From contig JAIRVT010000022.1 of the NCBI GenBank assembly GCA_031253755.1, positions 45,471 to 109,470 on the forward strand: a stretch of 64,000 nucleotides of DNA, in the 5' to 3' direction. Position numbers and translations under genes: made by a program. Shown here piece after piece: positions 35,944 through 47,389 of this stretch. This stretch comes from Enterobacteriaceae bacterium (lineage in GTDB: Bacteria > Pseudomonadota > Gammaproteobacteria > Enterobacterales > Enterobacteriaceae). Numbering within the stretch: the first letter of the stretch is position 1; each line of letters opens with the position of its first letter. The notes beneath the pieces are model-generated. The model saw nothing but the letters and a program-made list of their open reading frames with translations. It ran no database searches and was not told the DNA's origin.

Positions 35944-37272
35944 GTGCTTGAACGGTTATCTTGGCAAAAATTAGTGCTGAATCTGTTAATTTCCTGCCTG
36001 CCAGCGGTCATGTTATCTTTTTTTATTGGTCATCTGGCATGGTTATTCGTTATCACATTATTTCTGCTGCTGGTATGGCATGGTTACAACCTCCTGAAAC
36101 TGTCTGATTGGCTCTGGCTGGATCGCAGTATGTTACCACCGTCAGGCCGTGGTGGCTGGGAGCCTATTTTTTACGGTATTTATCAGTTACAGCAACGTAA
36201 CCGCAAGCGGCGCCGAGAATTGGCATTGTTGTTCAAACGGTTTCGGAGTGGAGCCGAATCATTACCGGATGCGTTGGTGATGATTACCGCAGAAGGCAAT
36301 ATTTTCTGGTGTAATCATTTGGCCCGGCACTTATTAGGGTTTCGTTGGCCCGAAGATAACGGGCAGCCTATTTTCAATCTGTTGCGTTACCCTGATTTTA
36401 ACCGCTATATAACCGCAGGTGATTTTGCTCATCCACTGGTCATTGAATTAAATAATGGTCGCATGGTGGAGTTTCAGCTAATGCCATATTTAGAAGGGCA
36501 GTTACTGATGATAGTCCGTGATATTACACAAAAGCAGAAGTTGGAGAATTTCCGCCGCGACTTTTTTGCCAATGCCAGTCATGAACTGAAAACCCCCTTA
36601 ACCGTGCTACAAGGCTATCTGGAAATGATGCAGGATCAGAAACTGAGTGACCAGACCAGTCAGAAAGCGATCTGCACAATGCAGGAACAGACACGAAGAA
36701 TGGATAGTTTGATCAAGCAATTACTGCATCTCTCCAAAATTGAAATAGGCCCGCAAGTAGAAATGCACGAGGTTGTTGATGTCCCGGCTATGCTGGCTTT
36801 ATTGCAGCAGGAAGTGCTGACTTTGGCAGATAATCAGTACGATATTGTGTTTAATATTGATGAAAAATTATCTGTCTTCGGTCATGAAGAGCAACTGAAA
36901 AGTGCGATGTCGAATCTTGTCTATAACGCGATTAACCATACAGAGAAAGGAACCCGCATTGTGGTTAACTGGTCTCAATCTGCTCAGGGAGCATTGTTCA
37001 GTGTGGAGGATAACGGCGGCGGGATTAGCCCGGAACATTTACCGCGTCTGACTGAACGCTTTTATCGTGTTGACCGTGCGCGTTCACGGCAAACGGGTGG
37101 CAGTGGCTTGGGATTGGCGATTGTCAAACATGTATTGCATCACTATAGCACTCACCTCGATATTTCAAGCTCGCTGGGAAAAGGTTCGGTATTTAGTTTT
37201 TTATTACCTCAGACGCTTATTGTTTCTGATGTAGAGAAAATGAGTAAAAAACATAAAAATACTATCAATTAG
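35944..37272 (+). CDS. phoR: Phosphate regulon sensor kinase PhoR
   Basis: This 442-residue membrane histidine kinase starts with GTG after GGAGAG. Two hydrophobic segments lie in the first 60 residues, followed by a PAS domain ('[26 protein letters not shown]'), the HisKA box with the phospho-His in '[20 protein letters not shown]', and HATPase motifs '[10 protein letters not shown]', 'VEDNGGGI' and '[13 protein letters not shown]'. It reads phosphate status through the Pst transporter and PhoU and acts on PhoB. Its length is close to E. coli PhoR (431). It is likely co-transcribed with phoB across a 135-bp gap. Confidence 0.96.
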   Translation: MLERLSWQKLVLNLLISCLPAVMLSFFIGHLAWLFVITLFLLLVWHGYNLLKLSDWLWLDRSMLPPSGRGGWEPIFYGIYQLQQRNRKRRRELALLFKRFRSGAESLPDALVMITAEGNIFWCNHLARHLLGFRWPEDNGQPIFNLLRYPDFNRYITAGDFAHPLVIELNNGRMVEFQLMPYLEGQLLMIVRDITQKQKLENFRRDFFANASHELKTPLTVLQGYLEMMQDQKLSDQTSQKAICTMQEQTRRMDSLIKQLLHLSKIEIGPQVEMHEVVDVPAMLALLQQEVLTLADNQYDIVFNIDEKLSVFGHEEQLKSAMSNLVYNAINHTEKGTRIVVNWSQSAQGALFSVEDNGGGISPEHLPRLTERFYRVDRARSRQTGGSGLGLAIVKHVLHHYSTHLDISSSLGKGSVFSFLLPQTLIVSDVEKMSKKHKNTIN

Positions 37273-37648
37273 CGGTAATAATACAGCCAAAAAAACGATT
37301 TATTAATCAATGTGAGCAAAAAGTAACAAATCATATAGTGTAGATTCAATGATAGATAATAATAATCACTGATTTTAAAAATTAGTTTGGCATATTCCTC
37401 TGCTTTTGGGTTTACTGCTTGCCTTTTTTCGCTATAAAAGTTTTACTTGAGCACAGTTATTGGCGATTCTAGCTGTTATTACGTATTACGACCATGATTT
37501 CGTATTTTGCGAGTATCAGTGAAAAAAACTGATACTTATCACTGACTGTTGAATCAGAATTCAGTTTCGCCAGTGAAAATTCAAGTGCTTGCAATTATTT
37601 ACTTATTGCAGAGGCGGTTCTTTTGACAACAATAACGTAACAATCACT
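37273..37648. promoter_or_regulatory. Leader region of brnQ
   Basis: This is 376 bp without a gene. A hairpin AGTATCAGT / ACTGATACT (37512-37520 / 37528-37536) with a GAAAAAA loop lies in the middle. The last 30 bp, ending in AACAATCACTATG, are partly repeated upstream of the brnQ remnant at 39160. Leu-rich attenuator peptides were not seen. Confidence 0.4.
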
Positions 37649-38983
37649 ATGACACATCGTTTATCATCTAAAGATATTTTGGCACTAGGCTTTATGACCT
37701 TTGCCTTATTTGTTGGGGCGGGTAACATCATTTTTCCGCCTATGGTTGGCTTGCAGGCTGGTGGAAATGTTTGGATTGCCGCTATTGGTTTTTTGATTAC
37801 GGCCGTTGGCCTGCCTGTTATTACTGTTACCGCATTGGCGAAAGTCGGTGGTGGAATTGAAGCGTTGAGTGCTCCTATCGGCAAAACAGCAGGCTTAATA
37901 CTGGCGACGATTTGTTATTTGGCTGTTGGGCCGATGTTTGCAACGCCGAGAACGGCCACCGTTTCTTTTGAAGTGGGTATCGCTCCGTTGACGGGTTCAG
38001 GTAAACTCCCGCTTTTCATCTATAGCCTTATCTATTTTTCACTGGTCGTGTTGGTTTCGCTCTATCCGAGTAAATTATTGGATAGTGTCGGGCGTGTGCT
38101 GGCGCCTATCAAGATACTGGCATTGGTGGTTCTGGGTGTCGCTGCGGTGCTATGGCCTGCGGGTGAATCAATTCCTGCTATTCAGGCGTATAAGGATAAT
38201 CCGTTTTCTAATGGTTTCGTGAATGGTTATCTGACAATGGATACTCTGGCTGCAATGGTATTCGGTATTGTTATTGTCAATGCGGCGCGCTCCAGAGGGG
38301 TACAATCTTCTTCATTACTGACTCGTTATGCAATGTGGGCAGGTTTGATTGCCGGGCTTTGTCTGACTCTGGTTTATCTTTCTTTGTTTAAGTTGGGAGA
38401 AGGCAGTGGTGTATTAGTACCAAATGCGGATACCGGTGCAGCCATCCTCCATGCTTATGTGCAGAATGTTTTTGGCAACTATGGCAGTTTCTTTCTTGCA
38501 TTACTGATCTTTATTGCCTGTATGGTCACCGCAATCGGCTTAACCTGCGCTTGTGCAGAGTTCTTCTGCCGCTATCTGCCACTGTCCTATCGCACTCTGG
38601 TTTTGCTTTTAGGTTTCTTTTCCACGTTGGTTTCCAATTTAGGTCTGAGTCATCTGATTGCGTTTTCAGTTCCTGTGCTGACAGCCATTTATCCTCCTTG
38701 TATCGCACTGATATTACTGAGCTTTACAAGCCGTTTTTGGCATAACTTCTCACGTATTTTAGTTCCTGCGATGATAGTCAGTCTGTTGGTTGGGATTTTG
38801 GATGCGATGAAAACTTCTGTACATTTGTCGCACCTATTACCGGGCTGGGCAACGCATCTGCCGCTGGCAGATCAGGGGCTGGCATGGTTGATACCGACTT
38901 TGCTGTCAGTAGTCGTATTTGCTGTTTATGATCGCATTGCAGGAGTAGCCAAACTCCCAAAGCATGAAGCACAGCAAGGATAA
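37649..38983 (+). CDS. brnQ: Branched-chain amino acid:cation symporter BrnQ
   Basis: From ATG 37649 this is a 444-residue inner-membrane protein with about twelve hydrophobic segments. It starts '[38 protein letters not shown]', the E. coli BrnQ N-terminus almost unchanged (439 residues there). It takes up Leu, Val and Ile with Na+ or H+. An upstream in-frame TTG at 37589 would add 20 residues with no family counterpart. Its place after phoR is as in E. coli, but proY and malZ, which follow there, are absent. Confidence 0.95.
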   Translation: MTHRLSSKDILALGFMTFALFVGAGNIIFPPMVGLQAGGNVWIAAIGFLITAVGLPVITVTALAKVGGGIEALSAPIGKTAGLILATICYLAVGPMFATPRTATVSFEVGIAPLTGSGKLPLFIYSLIYFSLVVLVSLYPSKLLDSVGRVLAPIKILALVVLGVAAVLWPAGESIPAIQAYKDNPFSNGFVNGYLTMDTLAAMVFGIVIVNAARSRGVQSSSLLTRYAMWAGLIAGLCLTLVYLSLFKLGEGSGVLVPNADTGAAILHAYVQNVFGNYGSFFLALLIFIACMVTAIGLTCACAEFFCRYLPLSYRTLVLLLGFFSTLVSNLGLSHLIAFSVPVLTAIYPPCIALILLSFTSRFWHNFSRILVPAMIVSLLVGILDAMKTSVHLSHLLPGWATHLPLADQGLAWLIPTLLSVVVFAVYDRIAGVAKLPKHEAQQG

Positions 38984-39159
38984 GCTGGTGTGTTTTGAGT
39001 GGTACAAGATTTTAAGTGGCACAATAAGTTAGTGCCGCTTTTATTTCTGTAAATTGCCTACTGTTTTTGCTCAAAATAGTCATGTAGACAAAACAAACGT
39101 TCTCGTATTCACGAAAATGACTTTTACAATACTTTAACAATAATAAGTTAATAATCACT

Positions 39160-39303
39160 ATGGCAAACTGTTTATCATCTAAAGATATTCGGGCATTGGT
39201 TTTTTTGGCCTCAGTCCCGCATATCGGAGCAGGATATTTCATTTTTTCGTCTATAGGTCTGGGTACATGTGCTGACACGATATCTATTCGGGGGGCAGCA
39301 TGA
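39160..39303 (+). pseudogene. Decayed 5' end of a second brnQ copy
   Basis: A 47-codon frame starts with MANCLSSKDIRALVF and continues 'PHIGAGYFIFSSIGLG', which aligns with BrnQ residues 1-36 ([15 protein letters not shown]... '[16 protein letters not shown]'). The sequence before the ATG (AATAATCACTATG) also matches the brnQ leader. After about 36 codons similarity is lost, and the frame ends in TGA at 39301-39303, overlapping the start codon of the next gene (ATGA). It is a tandem duplicate that decayed, or a short leader peptide formed from one. Confidence 0.75.
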
Positions 39304-40613
39304 GTCAACAATGGACATCCCGTTTGGGACACATATTAGCAGCAACCGGATCTGCTGTCGGCATTGGTGCTATCTGGAAATTCTCGTATGTTGCAGCCAC
39401 AAATGGTGGTGGCGCATTCTTAGTCGTCTTTTTATTGTTTAGCTTTATCATTGGCTTAGCGATTCTGCTAGCTGAAAATATTTTGGGAAGCAGTACGAGT
39501 GAAGTCGCCGTTAATGCGTTCAAAAAATCACTGGGTAAACACTGGGGATGGGTTGGCTTTATCGGTATATTCAGTTCATGGTGTATCTATAGCTTCTACA
39601 GTGTTGTCGGTGGCTGGACCATAGGCTACACGGTCATGGCGGCGACAGGGAAACTGAATATTACGGATATCTCTCAACTGACATCGATTTTCACCCATTT
39701 CATCAGTAACCCATGGTGGCCGATACTTGCACATCTGGTATTTTCCGGGCTAACTTGTTTTGTCGTCTTATCTGGCGTGCAAAAAGGGTTGGAAAAATCC
39801 GTTAAGGTCATGATGCCGATGCTATTTTTTATCATGATAGTGCTGATTATTATCGGTATCCGCTTACCCGGTTCATCAGAAGGGCTAAAACTATTCTTAT
39901 ATCCGGATTTCAGCAGCTTGACCGGAAAAGGTATTTTAGATGCGCTAGGACTGGCATTTTTCTCGTTGTCTATCGGTTTGGGGATTCACATAACTTACAG
40001 CTCTTATCTGCCGAGCAGTAAAGGGATTGGCAGATCGAGTATCTGGGTTGTTATCCTTTCCTGTCTGGTATGCGTAATGGCAGGCCTGATGATTTTCCCT
40101 GCTTTAGCCGCTGCTGGTTTGAAACCCAATGCGGGTCCGGGGTTAACGTTTATGACAATGCCAATTTATTTTGCCGGCCTTCCCGGTGGCTCAATCTTGG
40201 CAGTGACGTTCTTTTTATTGCTGTTAATGGCTGCGTTGACTTCCGCAATTTCACTACTTGAACATATTGTTGCCTATGTTCAAAGCCGCTTTAAATGGTC
40301 GCGCCGTAAAGCAAGTTTAAGAGTGACGGCATCGATAATGTTAATGGGAATTCCCGTTTCCTTATCTTTTGGCCCTCTAAGTGATGTGACGTTAGCCGGA
40401 AAAACCCTCTTCGACATGCTGGATTTTATTACCTCCAATATCCTCATGCCATTGTTCGGGATTATTATCTGCCTTGCATTTGGCTGGTCAAGTAAGGTTA
40501 ACGCACTAATACCAGAGAATATGCCAGTGCGAAGCCGCCAGTGTTTACTGTTTATATGGCGATATGTCGGGCCTTTATGTATTGGCGTGATTTTGGTACA
40601 CGGGCTGATTTGA
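39300..40613 (+). CDS. Sodium-dependent neurotransmitter-symporter-family (NSS) transporter
   Basis: This 437-residue inner-membrane protein of the LeuT/SLC6 family begins 'MSQQWTSRLGHILAATGSAVGIGAIWKFSYVAATNGGGAFLVVFL', which includes the sodium-site residues and the unwound TM1 Gly region (family 'AxGxAVGLGNxWRFP'). Further on lies 'SLSIGLGIHITYSSYL', the TM6 equivalent. It has about eleven membrane segments. It probably imports an amino acid with Na+; the substrate is unknown. A GGGGGG site precedes the ATG. The start overlaps the stop of the brnQ remnant, so its translation may be coupled to that short frame. Confidence 0.9.
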   Translation: MSQQWTSRLGHILAATGSAVGIGAIWKFSYVAATNGGGAFLVVFLLFSFIIGLAILLAENILGSSTSEVAVNAFKKSLGKHWGWVGFIGIFSSWCIYSFYSVVGGWTIGYTVMAATGKLNITDISQLTSIFTHFISNPWWPILAHLVFSGLTCFVVLSGVQKGLEKSVKVMMPMLFFIMIVLIIIGIRLPGSSEGLKLFLYPDFSSLTGKGILDALGLAFFSLSIGLGIHITYSSYLPSSKGIGRSSIWVVILSCLVCVMAGLMIFPALAAAGLKPNAGPGLTFMTMPIYFAGLPGGSILAVTFFLLLLMAALTSAISLLEHIVAYVQSRFKWSRRKASLRVTASIMLMGIPVSLSFGPLSDVTLAGKTLFDMLDFITSNILMPLFGIIICLAFGWSSKVNALIPENMPVRSRQCLLFIWRYVGPLCIGVILVHGLI

Positions 40614-40699
40614 CCACTTCAAGCTGTTTGCAGCGAAAAGCCGCAATCATAAAGTTCAGCAGAAATAACTTTGATTGTCGGTTTTTGAGGCAGGAAAAA

Positions 40700-40743
40700 T
40701 AATAAAAAAGGGTGAGCATTCAAATGGCTCACCCTTATTTTTT
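40700..40743. terminator. Bidirectional terminator between the NSS gene and ggt
   Basis: AAGGGTGAGC (40708-40717) pairs perfectly with GCTCACCCTT (40727-40736). An A run lies on one side and a T run on the other, between convergent genes. Confidence 0.88.
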
Positions 40744-40770
40744 ACGCGAATTGTTTTTAATAATTTGTTT

Positions 40771-42534
40771 TTAGTAACCGATAGCGGCACCGGCAGGCCG
40801 CCGGACATCATTAGCACCGTAGATGTACCCTTGGCGAACCTTGCCTGAAACGGCGGAGTCATTGCCCGATGAATCCGCCGAAGAGACACCCGCAGCACCC
40901 GGCAAGCCTATCATGATAAGTTCTGTTGCGCCCCATGGAGTTTGCTCTACCATCTTATACCCCATTTTTTTCAGTAAATTTAACGTGTCTTGTGATAGTC
41001 CACGCTGTTCATAATAAACTTCATCTGGCAGCCATTGATGGTGAATGCGTGGGCTGTTGACTGCTTCTTGTGGTGGCATATCGAAATCGATGATATTTAG
41101 CACAGCCTGTAAGGTGATGGAAATAATCCTTGAACCTCCCGGTGAACCGAGTACCAGAAAGATTTTATTATCTTTGGTCACTAATGTCGGGCTCATTGAT
41201 GATAGTGGGCGCTTACCGGGGGCGATAGAGTTGGTTGCTCCCTGAATCAGGCCATACATATTTTTTTCGCCGATCTTCGTGGTGAAGTCATCCATTTCAT
41301 CGTTCAGGAAAAAGCCGGTTCCCGGCGCAATGACCACCGCACCAAACCGCCCGTTGATGGTATAGGTTGTTGATACTGCGTTGCCATCTTTATCTACGAC
41401 AGAATAGTGAGTTGTTTCTGGTTTTTCATGAGAGCCGAACTCCGGCTGAACCAATTCTGAAGGTGTTGCTTTGTTGGGTTTGATCTCTTTTCGGAGAGAT
41501 TCGGCATAACTTTTGCTCAACAAGCGATCAAGCGGATTTTTAATGAATGCCGGATCACCAAGATAGGTGTTTCTGTCTACGTAAGCGTGGCGCATGGCTT
41601 CTGTCAGCGTATGAACATAGGCAGCAGAGTTGAATCCCATCGATTTAAGGTCATAGCCCTCGACAATATTCAATATTTCACACAATGTAGCACCACCAGA
41701 ACTGGGCGGTGGTGCTGAGATAAATTTATAGCCGCGATAGCTACAGCTTACAGGAGTCGTTTCGGTGATGGTGTAATTGGCAAAATCAGAGGCTGTAATA
41801 ATCCCCCCTGATTTCTTTGAGGCTTCCTCAATAATTTGAGGGATTTTGCCGTGATAAAAGACTTTAGAGCCTTGTTTGGCGATCATTTCCAGTGTATTCG
41901 CCAAATCCGTCTGGATTAATTTGTCTCCCGGTTGGAAAGGTGTACCGTCTTTGCGCAGGAAAATGCGTGCGGCTTCTGGATCCTGGGCAAATTGTTTGAC
42001 TTTGGTGTCCATAATATCGGTATCACCACGGGTCAGGATAAATCCCTCACGCGCCAGTTTGATGGCAGGATTCATAACTTGCCCGCGAGTTAACGAGCCA
42101 TATTTTTGCAGTGCGGCATCCAGCCCCATAACGGTTCCCGGCACACCGACGGCTTTGTAACCGTACAGGCTGGCATCTTTGATCACATTGCCATCTTTAT
42201 CCAGATACATATTTGCACTGGCGGCGGCTGGCGCTGTTTCGCGGAAATTAATAAATGTATCAGTACCATCAGCCAGATGGATGGTCATAAATCCACCCCC
42301 ACCAATATTGCCGCAGCAGGGGTTAACGACAGCTTCTGCATAGCCCACCGCAACAGCGGCATCAATGGCATTTCCGCCCATTTTCAGGATATCAGTGCCA
42401 ACTTGTGCTGCGAGATGTTGTGCGCTGACGACCATACCTTGTTTGGCTTCAACAGCAAGTTCGGTAGCAGCATAAAGAGGGGAAGAAACGAATAGCGATG
42501 TCGCGATAAATGAAATTTTCCATGTCTTGGACAT
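40771..42534 (-). CDS. ggt: Gamma-glutamyltranspeptidase
   Basis: From ATG 42534 (AGGAG 7 bp upstream; a longer in-frame start at 42621 adds 29 residues that do not look like a leader) this is a 587-residue periplasmic enzyme. The signal peptide ends near 'SSPLYAA'. The N-terminal nucleophile Thr that opens the small subunit after self-cleavage is Thr374 in 'PETTHYSVVDKDGNAVSTTY', and the Gly-Gly oxyanion motif is 'LGSPGGSRIIS'. It hydrolyses glutathione and transfers gamma-glutamyl groups. The length and motifs are typical (E. coli 580). Confidence 0.95.
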   Translation of the reverse strand: MSKTWKISFIATSLFVSSPLYAATELAVEAKQGMVVSAQHLAAQVGTDILKMGGNAIDAAVAVGYAEAVVNPCCGNIGGGGFMTIHLADGTDTFINFRETAPAAASANMYLDKDGNVIKDASLYGYKAVGVPGTVMGLDAALQKYGSLTRGQVMNPAIKLAREGFILTRGDTDIMDTKVKQFAQDPEAARIFLRKDGTPFQPGDKLIQTDLANTLEMIAKQGSKVFYHGKIPQIIEEASKKSGGIITASDFANYTITETTPVSCSYRGYKFISAPPPSSGGATLCEILNIVEGYDLKSMGFNSAAYVHTLTEAMRHAYVDRNTYLGDPAFIKNPLDRLLSKSYAESLRKEIKPNKATPSELVQPEFGSHEKPETTHYSVVDKDGNAVSTTYTINGRFGAVVIAPGTGFFLNDEMDDFTTKIGEKNMYGLIQGATNSIAPGKRPLSSMSPTLVTKDNKIFLVLGSPGGSRIISITLQAVLNIIDFDMPPQEAVNSPRIHHQWLPDEVYYEQRGLSQDTLNLLKKMGYKMVEQTPWGATELIMIGLPGAAGVSSADSSGNDSAVSGKVRQGYIYGANDVRRPAGAAIGY

Positions 42535-42629
42535 TTTTTCTCCTGAATTTTTGGTTGTAGGGTAAATAATAGTTATAGGGTAAATAGAAGCAGGATAAAC
42601 ACAAAAGTAAATTATCAGCAATACTATCT

Positions 42630-42675
42630 TACCAATCCAACTTTAAGTTGCAGTTTGTAAAACAATGTGAGATGC
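42630..42675. repeat. Dispersed repeat, inverted relative of 62860-62904
   Basis: The stretch beginning ACCAATCCAACTTTAAGTTG and ending with AACAATGTGAGATGC matches the reverse complement of 62860-62904 over about 45 bp with few differences. Confidence 0.65.
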
Positions 42676-42696
42676 ATCTTGAAAAAAGGGTCTTGT

Positions 42697-43162
42697 TTAC
42701 GATTTTGATATCTTATTTAATCTACTGCTCAGATCTGAGGGGGCAATATAATGAATTGCTTGTCCTATTTTTGTGGAAAGCGATATATTCATTGCCTCAA
42801 GTTCTCGAAGTAATTTTCTGGCTGTATTTCCGCTTACATCATATATATTTTGAACTGATTTTACTTTAAACAATTTACCGGGTTCTTTATATGCTTTTTC
42901 ATAATAGTGAGAGTATCTAAAGTGATCTTTCCTTACCCCGCGCACCGCGCGGGATAAGGAGTACTCCTATCATTTTGAAAAGTCATTTAACACCTCTTTT
43001 AATTAAATCTTTCTGAATGAAATTTAATTTATTTTTATACTTTGAATTTTCCAATATATGAACAATTTCATAGAATTCGTTTGTTTTTACTTTTAAACAT
43101 TTTTGCAATTCATCAAACGCGCTGTGAATAATATTCACATTAAAATCGATAAAGATATAAAA
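42697..43162 (-). pseudogene. Decayed gene of unknown kind, split by a palindromic repeat
   Basis: On the minus strand an open stretch from about 43162 to 42983 reads 'IDFNVNIIHSAFDELQKCL ... NFIQKDLIKRGVK' and stops at the edge of repeat copy D. Beyond the repeat the frame continues to 42697 with 'EPGKLFKVKSVQNIYDVSGNTARKLLRELEAMNIS', which looks like a winged-helix segment such as that closing many Fic-family proteins. An ATG inside the repeat (42945) would allow an 82-residue product. The parental family is uncertain. The upstream part is cut off at the peroxiredoxin terminator. Confidence 0.5.
42894..42982. repeat. MITE-like palindromic element, copy D
   Basis: This 89-bp element is in inverted orientation relative to copies A, B and C: CTTTTTCATAATAG at the left, CATTTTGAAAAG at the right, and the GC-rich palindrome (CCTTACCCCGCG / CGCGGGATAAGG) in the centre at 42929-42960. 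It lies within the decayed gene on the minus strand. Confidence 0.8.
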
Positions 43163-43164
43163 AA

Positions 43165-43188
43165 AACCAGCCGATAGTGCGGCTGGTT
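43165..43188 (-). terminator. Terminator of the peroxiredoxin gene
   Basis: AACCAGCCG (43165-43173) pairs perfectly with CGGCTGGTT (43180-43188), with an ATAGTG loop. On the minus strand it is followed by a run of T. Confidence 0.9.
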
Positions 43189-43234
43189 CAATAAATTCAT
43201 TAATAATGTGATTAACAAATCAAAACTGATGGAA

Positions 43235-43837
43235 TTACAGTTTGTCAGCGTTTTTAGTCAGGTATTTCGCTACGCCTTCTGGAGATGCGCCCATACCTTC
43301 TTGACCTTTTTCCCACTGTGCCGGGCAAACTTCACCGTGCTCTTCGTGGAATTGCAGTGCGTCAACCATACGCATCATTTCGTCAATGTTACGGCCTAAT
43401 GGCAGATCGTTAACAACCTGATGACGGACAACGCCGTTTTTATCGATCAGGAAAGAACCACGCAGAGCAACACCCGCTTCTGGGTGCTCAATGCCGTATG
43501 CTTTCATGATGTCACGTTTGATGTCAGCAACCATTGGGTATTTAACTTCGCCAATACCACCTTCGCTGACGGGGGTTTTACGCCACGCATTGTGAACAAA
43601 TGCAGAGTCGAAAGAAATGCCGACAACTTCAACACCACGTTTTTGGAATTCTTCATAGCGGTGATCAAAAGCAATCAGCTCTGAAGGACAAACAAAAGTG
43701 AAGTCCATTGGCCAGAAGAAAATAACGGCAGGGCGACCATTCAGGTGCTTTTTCAGATTGAAATTATCAACAATTTCACCGTTACCGAGAACCGCTGAGG
43801 CTGTAAAGTCAGGGGCTTGGCGGGTTACTAAAACCAT
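43235..43837 (-). CDS. Typical 2-Cys peroxiredoxin (AhpC/TSA family)
   Basis: From ATG 43837 (AGGAG 6 bp upstream; a start at 43873 lacks a site) this is a 200-residue thiol peroxidase. The peroxidatic cysteine is Cys50 in 'MDFTFVCPSEL', and the resolving cysteine is in 'HGEVCPAQWEKG' towards the C-terminus. The tail has the helix that, with 'GGIG', makes such enzymes sensitive to overoxidation. It reduces hydrogen and alkyl peroxides in the cytoplasm. The E. coli locus between brnQ and acpH lacks it; many other gamma-proteobacteria have this gene (often named tsaA) near queA. The partner reductase is unknown. Confidence 0.93.
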   Translation of the reverse strand: MVLVTRQAPDFTASAVLGNGEIVDNFNLKKHLNGRPAVIFFWPMDFTFVCPSELIAFDHRYEEFQKRGVEVVGISFDSAFVHNAWRKTPVSEGGIGEVKYPMVADIKRDIMKAYGIEHPEAGVALRGSFLIDKNGVVRHQVVNDLPLGRNIDEMMRMVDALQFHEEHGEVCPAQWEKGQEGMGASPEGVAKYLTKNADKL

Positions 43838-44044
43838 AATTGACTCCTGTGATTTTAAAAGATGAATACTCATTTTTCAGGCTTGGATTGGAATCTACCG
43901 AGCATATCCATAAGTATTTGTGGAAACGGGTTACAGCATAAAGAATTAGGTTATGGCAATAAAGAATAAAATACCGATTAATATGATAGTTTTTACCTAT
44001 CAATAATCTATTTTTGATTCCTTTTCGCCTACAATAAGATAAAG

Positions 44045-44668
44045 CTATTTAGCAAAAGTGCAAGGTTTTGACGAAATTTCTTGTTCAAGCAAACGCTTAT
44101 CTGCTGCCAGAGCCATCATTTGTGGGTAAAACTGCCAAAATAGTGCTTCAAAATCAAGGTAATGCTTCTCTATCTCCTGATACGACCCGGCCAATGCCGA
44201 TAATTTTGGTCGTCGGCGTGCCATACCTTGCAATACATTGGCGATGCAGGCTAAATCCGCATAACGGATCAGCAGGTTTTGTGACCAGAGGTATTGATTT
44301 AATTCCTGAAATTTATCCGGAGTTGAATCAAGATGAGGGACTATCTGGTGGTGGGCAAGGTGAACAAACTCCGGTAAGGAATAATTTTTCTCAAGTTTCG
44401 CCCAATGCCGGGACAGAAAATGATCCCAGATGATATCCAGCGTGATGGGAGCGACTCGCCTATATTCACGACGAAATAGCGCTCTGGCCTGAATAACCAG
44501 TGGATGATTATCTGTCAGGCTGTCTACTCTGCGGTGCAGGCGAATACCGGAGACAACATCAGGGCTGAATAAACCTTCCGGGGAACCACGGACAAAATCC
44601 GCCATTAAGTTACCCAGTAAAGAGCTTTCCGATAATGCTGCTAAATGAAGGTGAGCGAGAAAATTCAT
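44045..44668 (-). CDS. acpH: Acyl carrier protein phosphodiesterase
   Basis: This 207-residue protein starts '[28 protein letters not shown]' and contains '[15 protein letters not shown]' and '[15 protein letters not shown]', the His/Asp-rich metal motifs of AcpH (formerly YajB). It removes the 4'-phosphopantetheine arm from acyl carrier protein. It is slightly longer than E. coli AcpH (193). It is divergent from queA, as in E. coli. Confidence 0.94.
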   Translation of the reverse strand: MNFLAHLHLAALSESSLLGNLMADFVRGSPEGLFSPDVVSGIRLHRRVDSLTDNHPLVIQARALFRREYRRVAPITLDIIWDHFLSRHWAKLEKNYSLPEFVHLAHHQIVPHLDSTPDKFQELNQYLWSQNLLIRYADLACIANVLQGMARRRPKLSALAGSYQEIEKHYLDFEALFWQFYPQMMALAADKRLLEQEISSKPCTFAK

Positions 44669-44827
44669 GCGTGGAAGTATAACAGAACGATATAAAAGAT
44701 TGGGTGGATCGCAGGCCGTATAGCGTAAATAGTTAAACTAATATGCTGCTTTTTTGGCTTCTTCCTTGCACCCTTGCTTCCACGGCACTAGACTAGTCCG
44801 CCTAATTTTTTGAATGATACAGATAAA

Positions 44828-45940
44828 ATGCGTGTCGCTGATTTTACATTTGAACTGCCAGAAGAACTGATTGCTCACTATCCTCAACCACAGCGCAGTG
44901 GCTGCCGTTTGCTTTCCCTTGACGGAGAAACGGGAGCACTGACACACGGTATTTTTACTGATGTATTGGATAAGCTGGAAGCAGGTGATCTGCTGGTTTT
45001 CAATAACACGAGAGTTATTCCTGCGCGTCTGTTTGGCCGCAAGGCCACAGGTGGCAAATTAGAAGTTTTAGTCGAAAGGATGTTGGATGATAAGCGAGTA
45101 CTCGCTCACGTTCGTGCATCCAAGTCACCCAAAGAAGGTGCAGAGCTGATCCTCGGCGAAGATAAAGCGCTTGATGGAATAAAGACTGGAATAAAAAGCA
45201 CTGAAGTGAAAAGCGTCAAGGCAACAATGCTGGCACGCCACGATACCTTATTTGAAATTCGTTTTGATGATGAGCGGGATGTGCTGACCATTCTCGAAGA
45301 AATCGGTCATATGCCTTTGCCACCTTATATTGCCCGTCCTGATGAAGAGTCAGATAAGGAGCTTTATCAGACGGTATACAATGAGCGCCCCGGCGCCGTT
45401 GCCGCGCCGACCGCCGGGTTGCACTTCGACGAATCACTGTTGGCGGCTTTGCGTGAAAAAGGCATCGAAATGGCTTTTGTCACCCTGCATGTCGGGGCAG
45501 GCACTTTCCAGCCGGTTCGTGTGGAAACCATCGAAGATCACGTGATGCATGCGGAATATGCTGAAGTGCCACAGAATGTGGTGGATGCAGTACTGGCCTG
45601 TAAAGCGCGTGGCAATAAAGTGATTGCAGTGGGAACGACATCAGTTCGATCATTGGAAAGTGCCGCCCGTGCTTGTCAGAATGGGTTAATCGCTCCGTTT
45701 TTCAACGATACCCGCATCTTCATCTACCCGGGATTTGAGTATCAGGTTGTTGATGCCTTGATTACCAATTTCCATTTGCCGGAATCCACATTAATCATGT
45801 TGGTTTCTGCATTTGCAGGCTATAAAAATACCATGGAAGCTTATAAAGAAGCGGTAACCGAGAAATATCGTTTCTTTAGTTATGGTGATGCGATGTTTAT
45901 CAATCGTAATTCTATGGCTTCTAAAGAGATCGTTGCGTAA
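44828..45940 (+). CDS. queA: S-adenosylmethionine:tRNA ribosyltransferase-isomerase
   Basis: This protein has 370 residues from ATG 44828, where '[20 protein letters not shown]' matches the E. coli N-terminus; an upstream ATG at 44810 adds six residues of no family likeness. QueA builds epoxyqueuosine on tRNA from SAM. Conserved blocks include '[15 protein letters not shown]', '[14 protein letters not shown]' and '[18 protein letters not shown]'. E. coli QueA has 356 residues. The extra 14 lie in a loop where the 12-bp unit GGAATAAAGACT is tandemly doubled (45176-45199). tgt follows, though a terminator lies between. Confidence 0.96.
   Translation: MRVADFTFELPEELIAHYPQPQRSGCRLLSLDGETGALTHGIFTDVLDKLEAGDLLVFNNTRVIPARLFGRKATGGKLEVLVERMLDDKRVLAHVRASKSPKEGAELILGEDKALDGIKTGIKSTEVKSVKATMLARHDTLFEIRFDDERDVLTILEEIGHMPLPPYIARPDEESDKELYQTVYNERPGAVAAPTAGLHFDESLLAALREKGIEMAFVTLHVGAGTFQPVRVETIEDHVMHAEYAEVPQNVVDAVLACKARGNKVIAVGTTSVRSLESAARACQNGLIAPFFNDTRIFIYPGFEYQVVDALITNFHLPESTLIMLVSAFAGYKNTMEAYKEAVTEKYRFFSYGDAMFINRNSMASKEIVA
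45176..45199. repeat. In-frame 12-bp tandem duplication inside queA
   Basis: GGAATAAAGACT (45176-45187) is followed directly by GGAATAAAAAGC (45188-45199). The duplication encodes GIKT-GIKS within an insertion not present in E. coli QueA. Confidence 0.75.
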
Positions 45941-46019
45941 GAAATGGCACTCATTTGATGCGACAAAAGGTTGCATAATTACACAAAGTGTCGTGAATTG
46001 TCATTCGCACTTTATATGC

Positions 46020-46047
46020 AAGGCTACGCTCTAGCGTGGCCTTTTTT
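46020..46047 (+). terminator. Rho-independent terminator after queA
   Basis: AAGGCTACGC (46020-46029) pairs with GCGTGGCCTT (46034-46043, one G-T pair) around a TCTA loop, followed by TTTT. Confidence 0.88.
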
Positions 46048-46176
46048 ACGACCAGTATTTCCCTCAATTAACATATCATTGATCACAAGGCTGGCGTGTA
46101 CAGTAGTGTTATTAGTGTTTAGAATGCGTCATTTTATGTCATACATCAGACTGTTTTTCTGGTGTCTGGAGGTTAA

Positions 46177-47301
<1,125 letters not shown>

Positions 47302-47325
47302 CGTGTGTAATGTATAAGCCGATGA

Positions 47326-47359
47326 ATTTCGAGTTGCTTCGCAAGAAATAACTCGAAAT
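47326..47359. repeat. Small inverted repeat after tgt
   Basis: ATTTCGAGTT (47326-47335) is the reverse complement of AACTCGAAAT (47350-47359). It resembles the inner ends of the palindromes at 16886 and 18098 and may be a worn copy. Confidence 0.5.
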
Positions 47360-47389
47360 ATAACGGATATATAATTTGGCGTGACTAAT

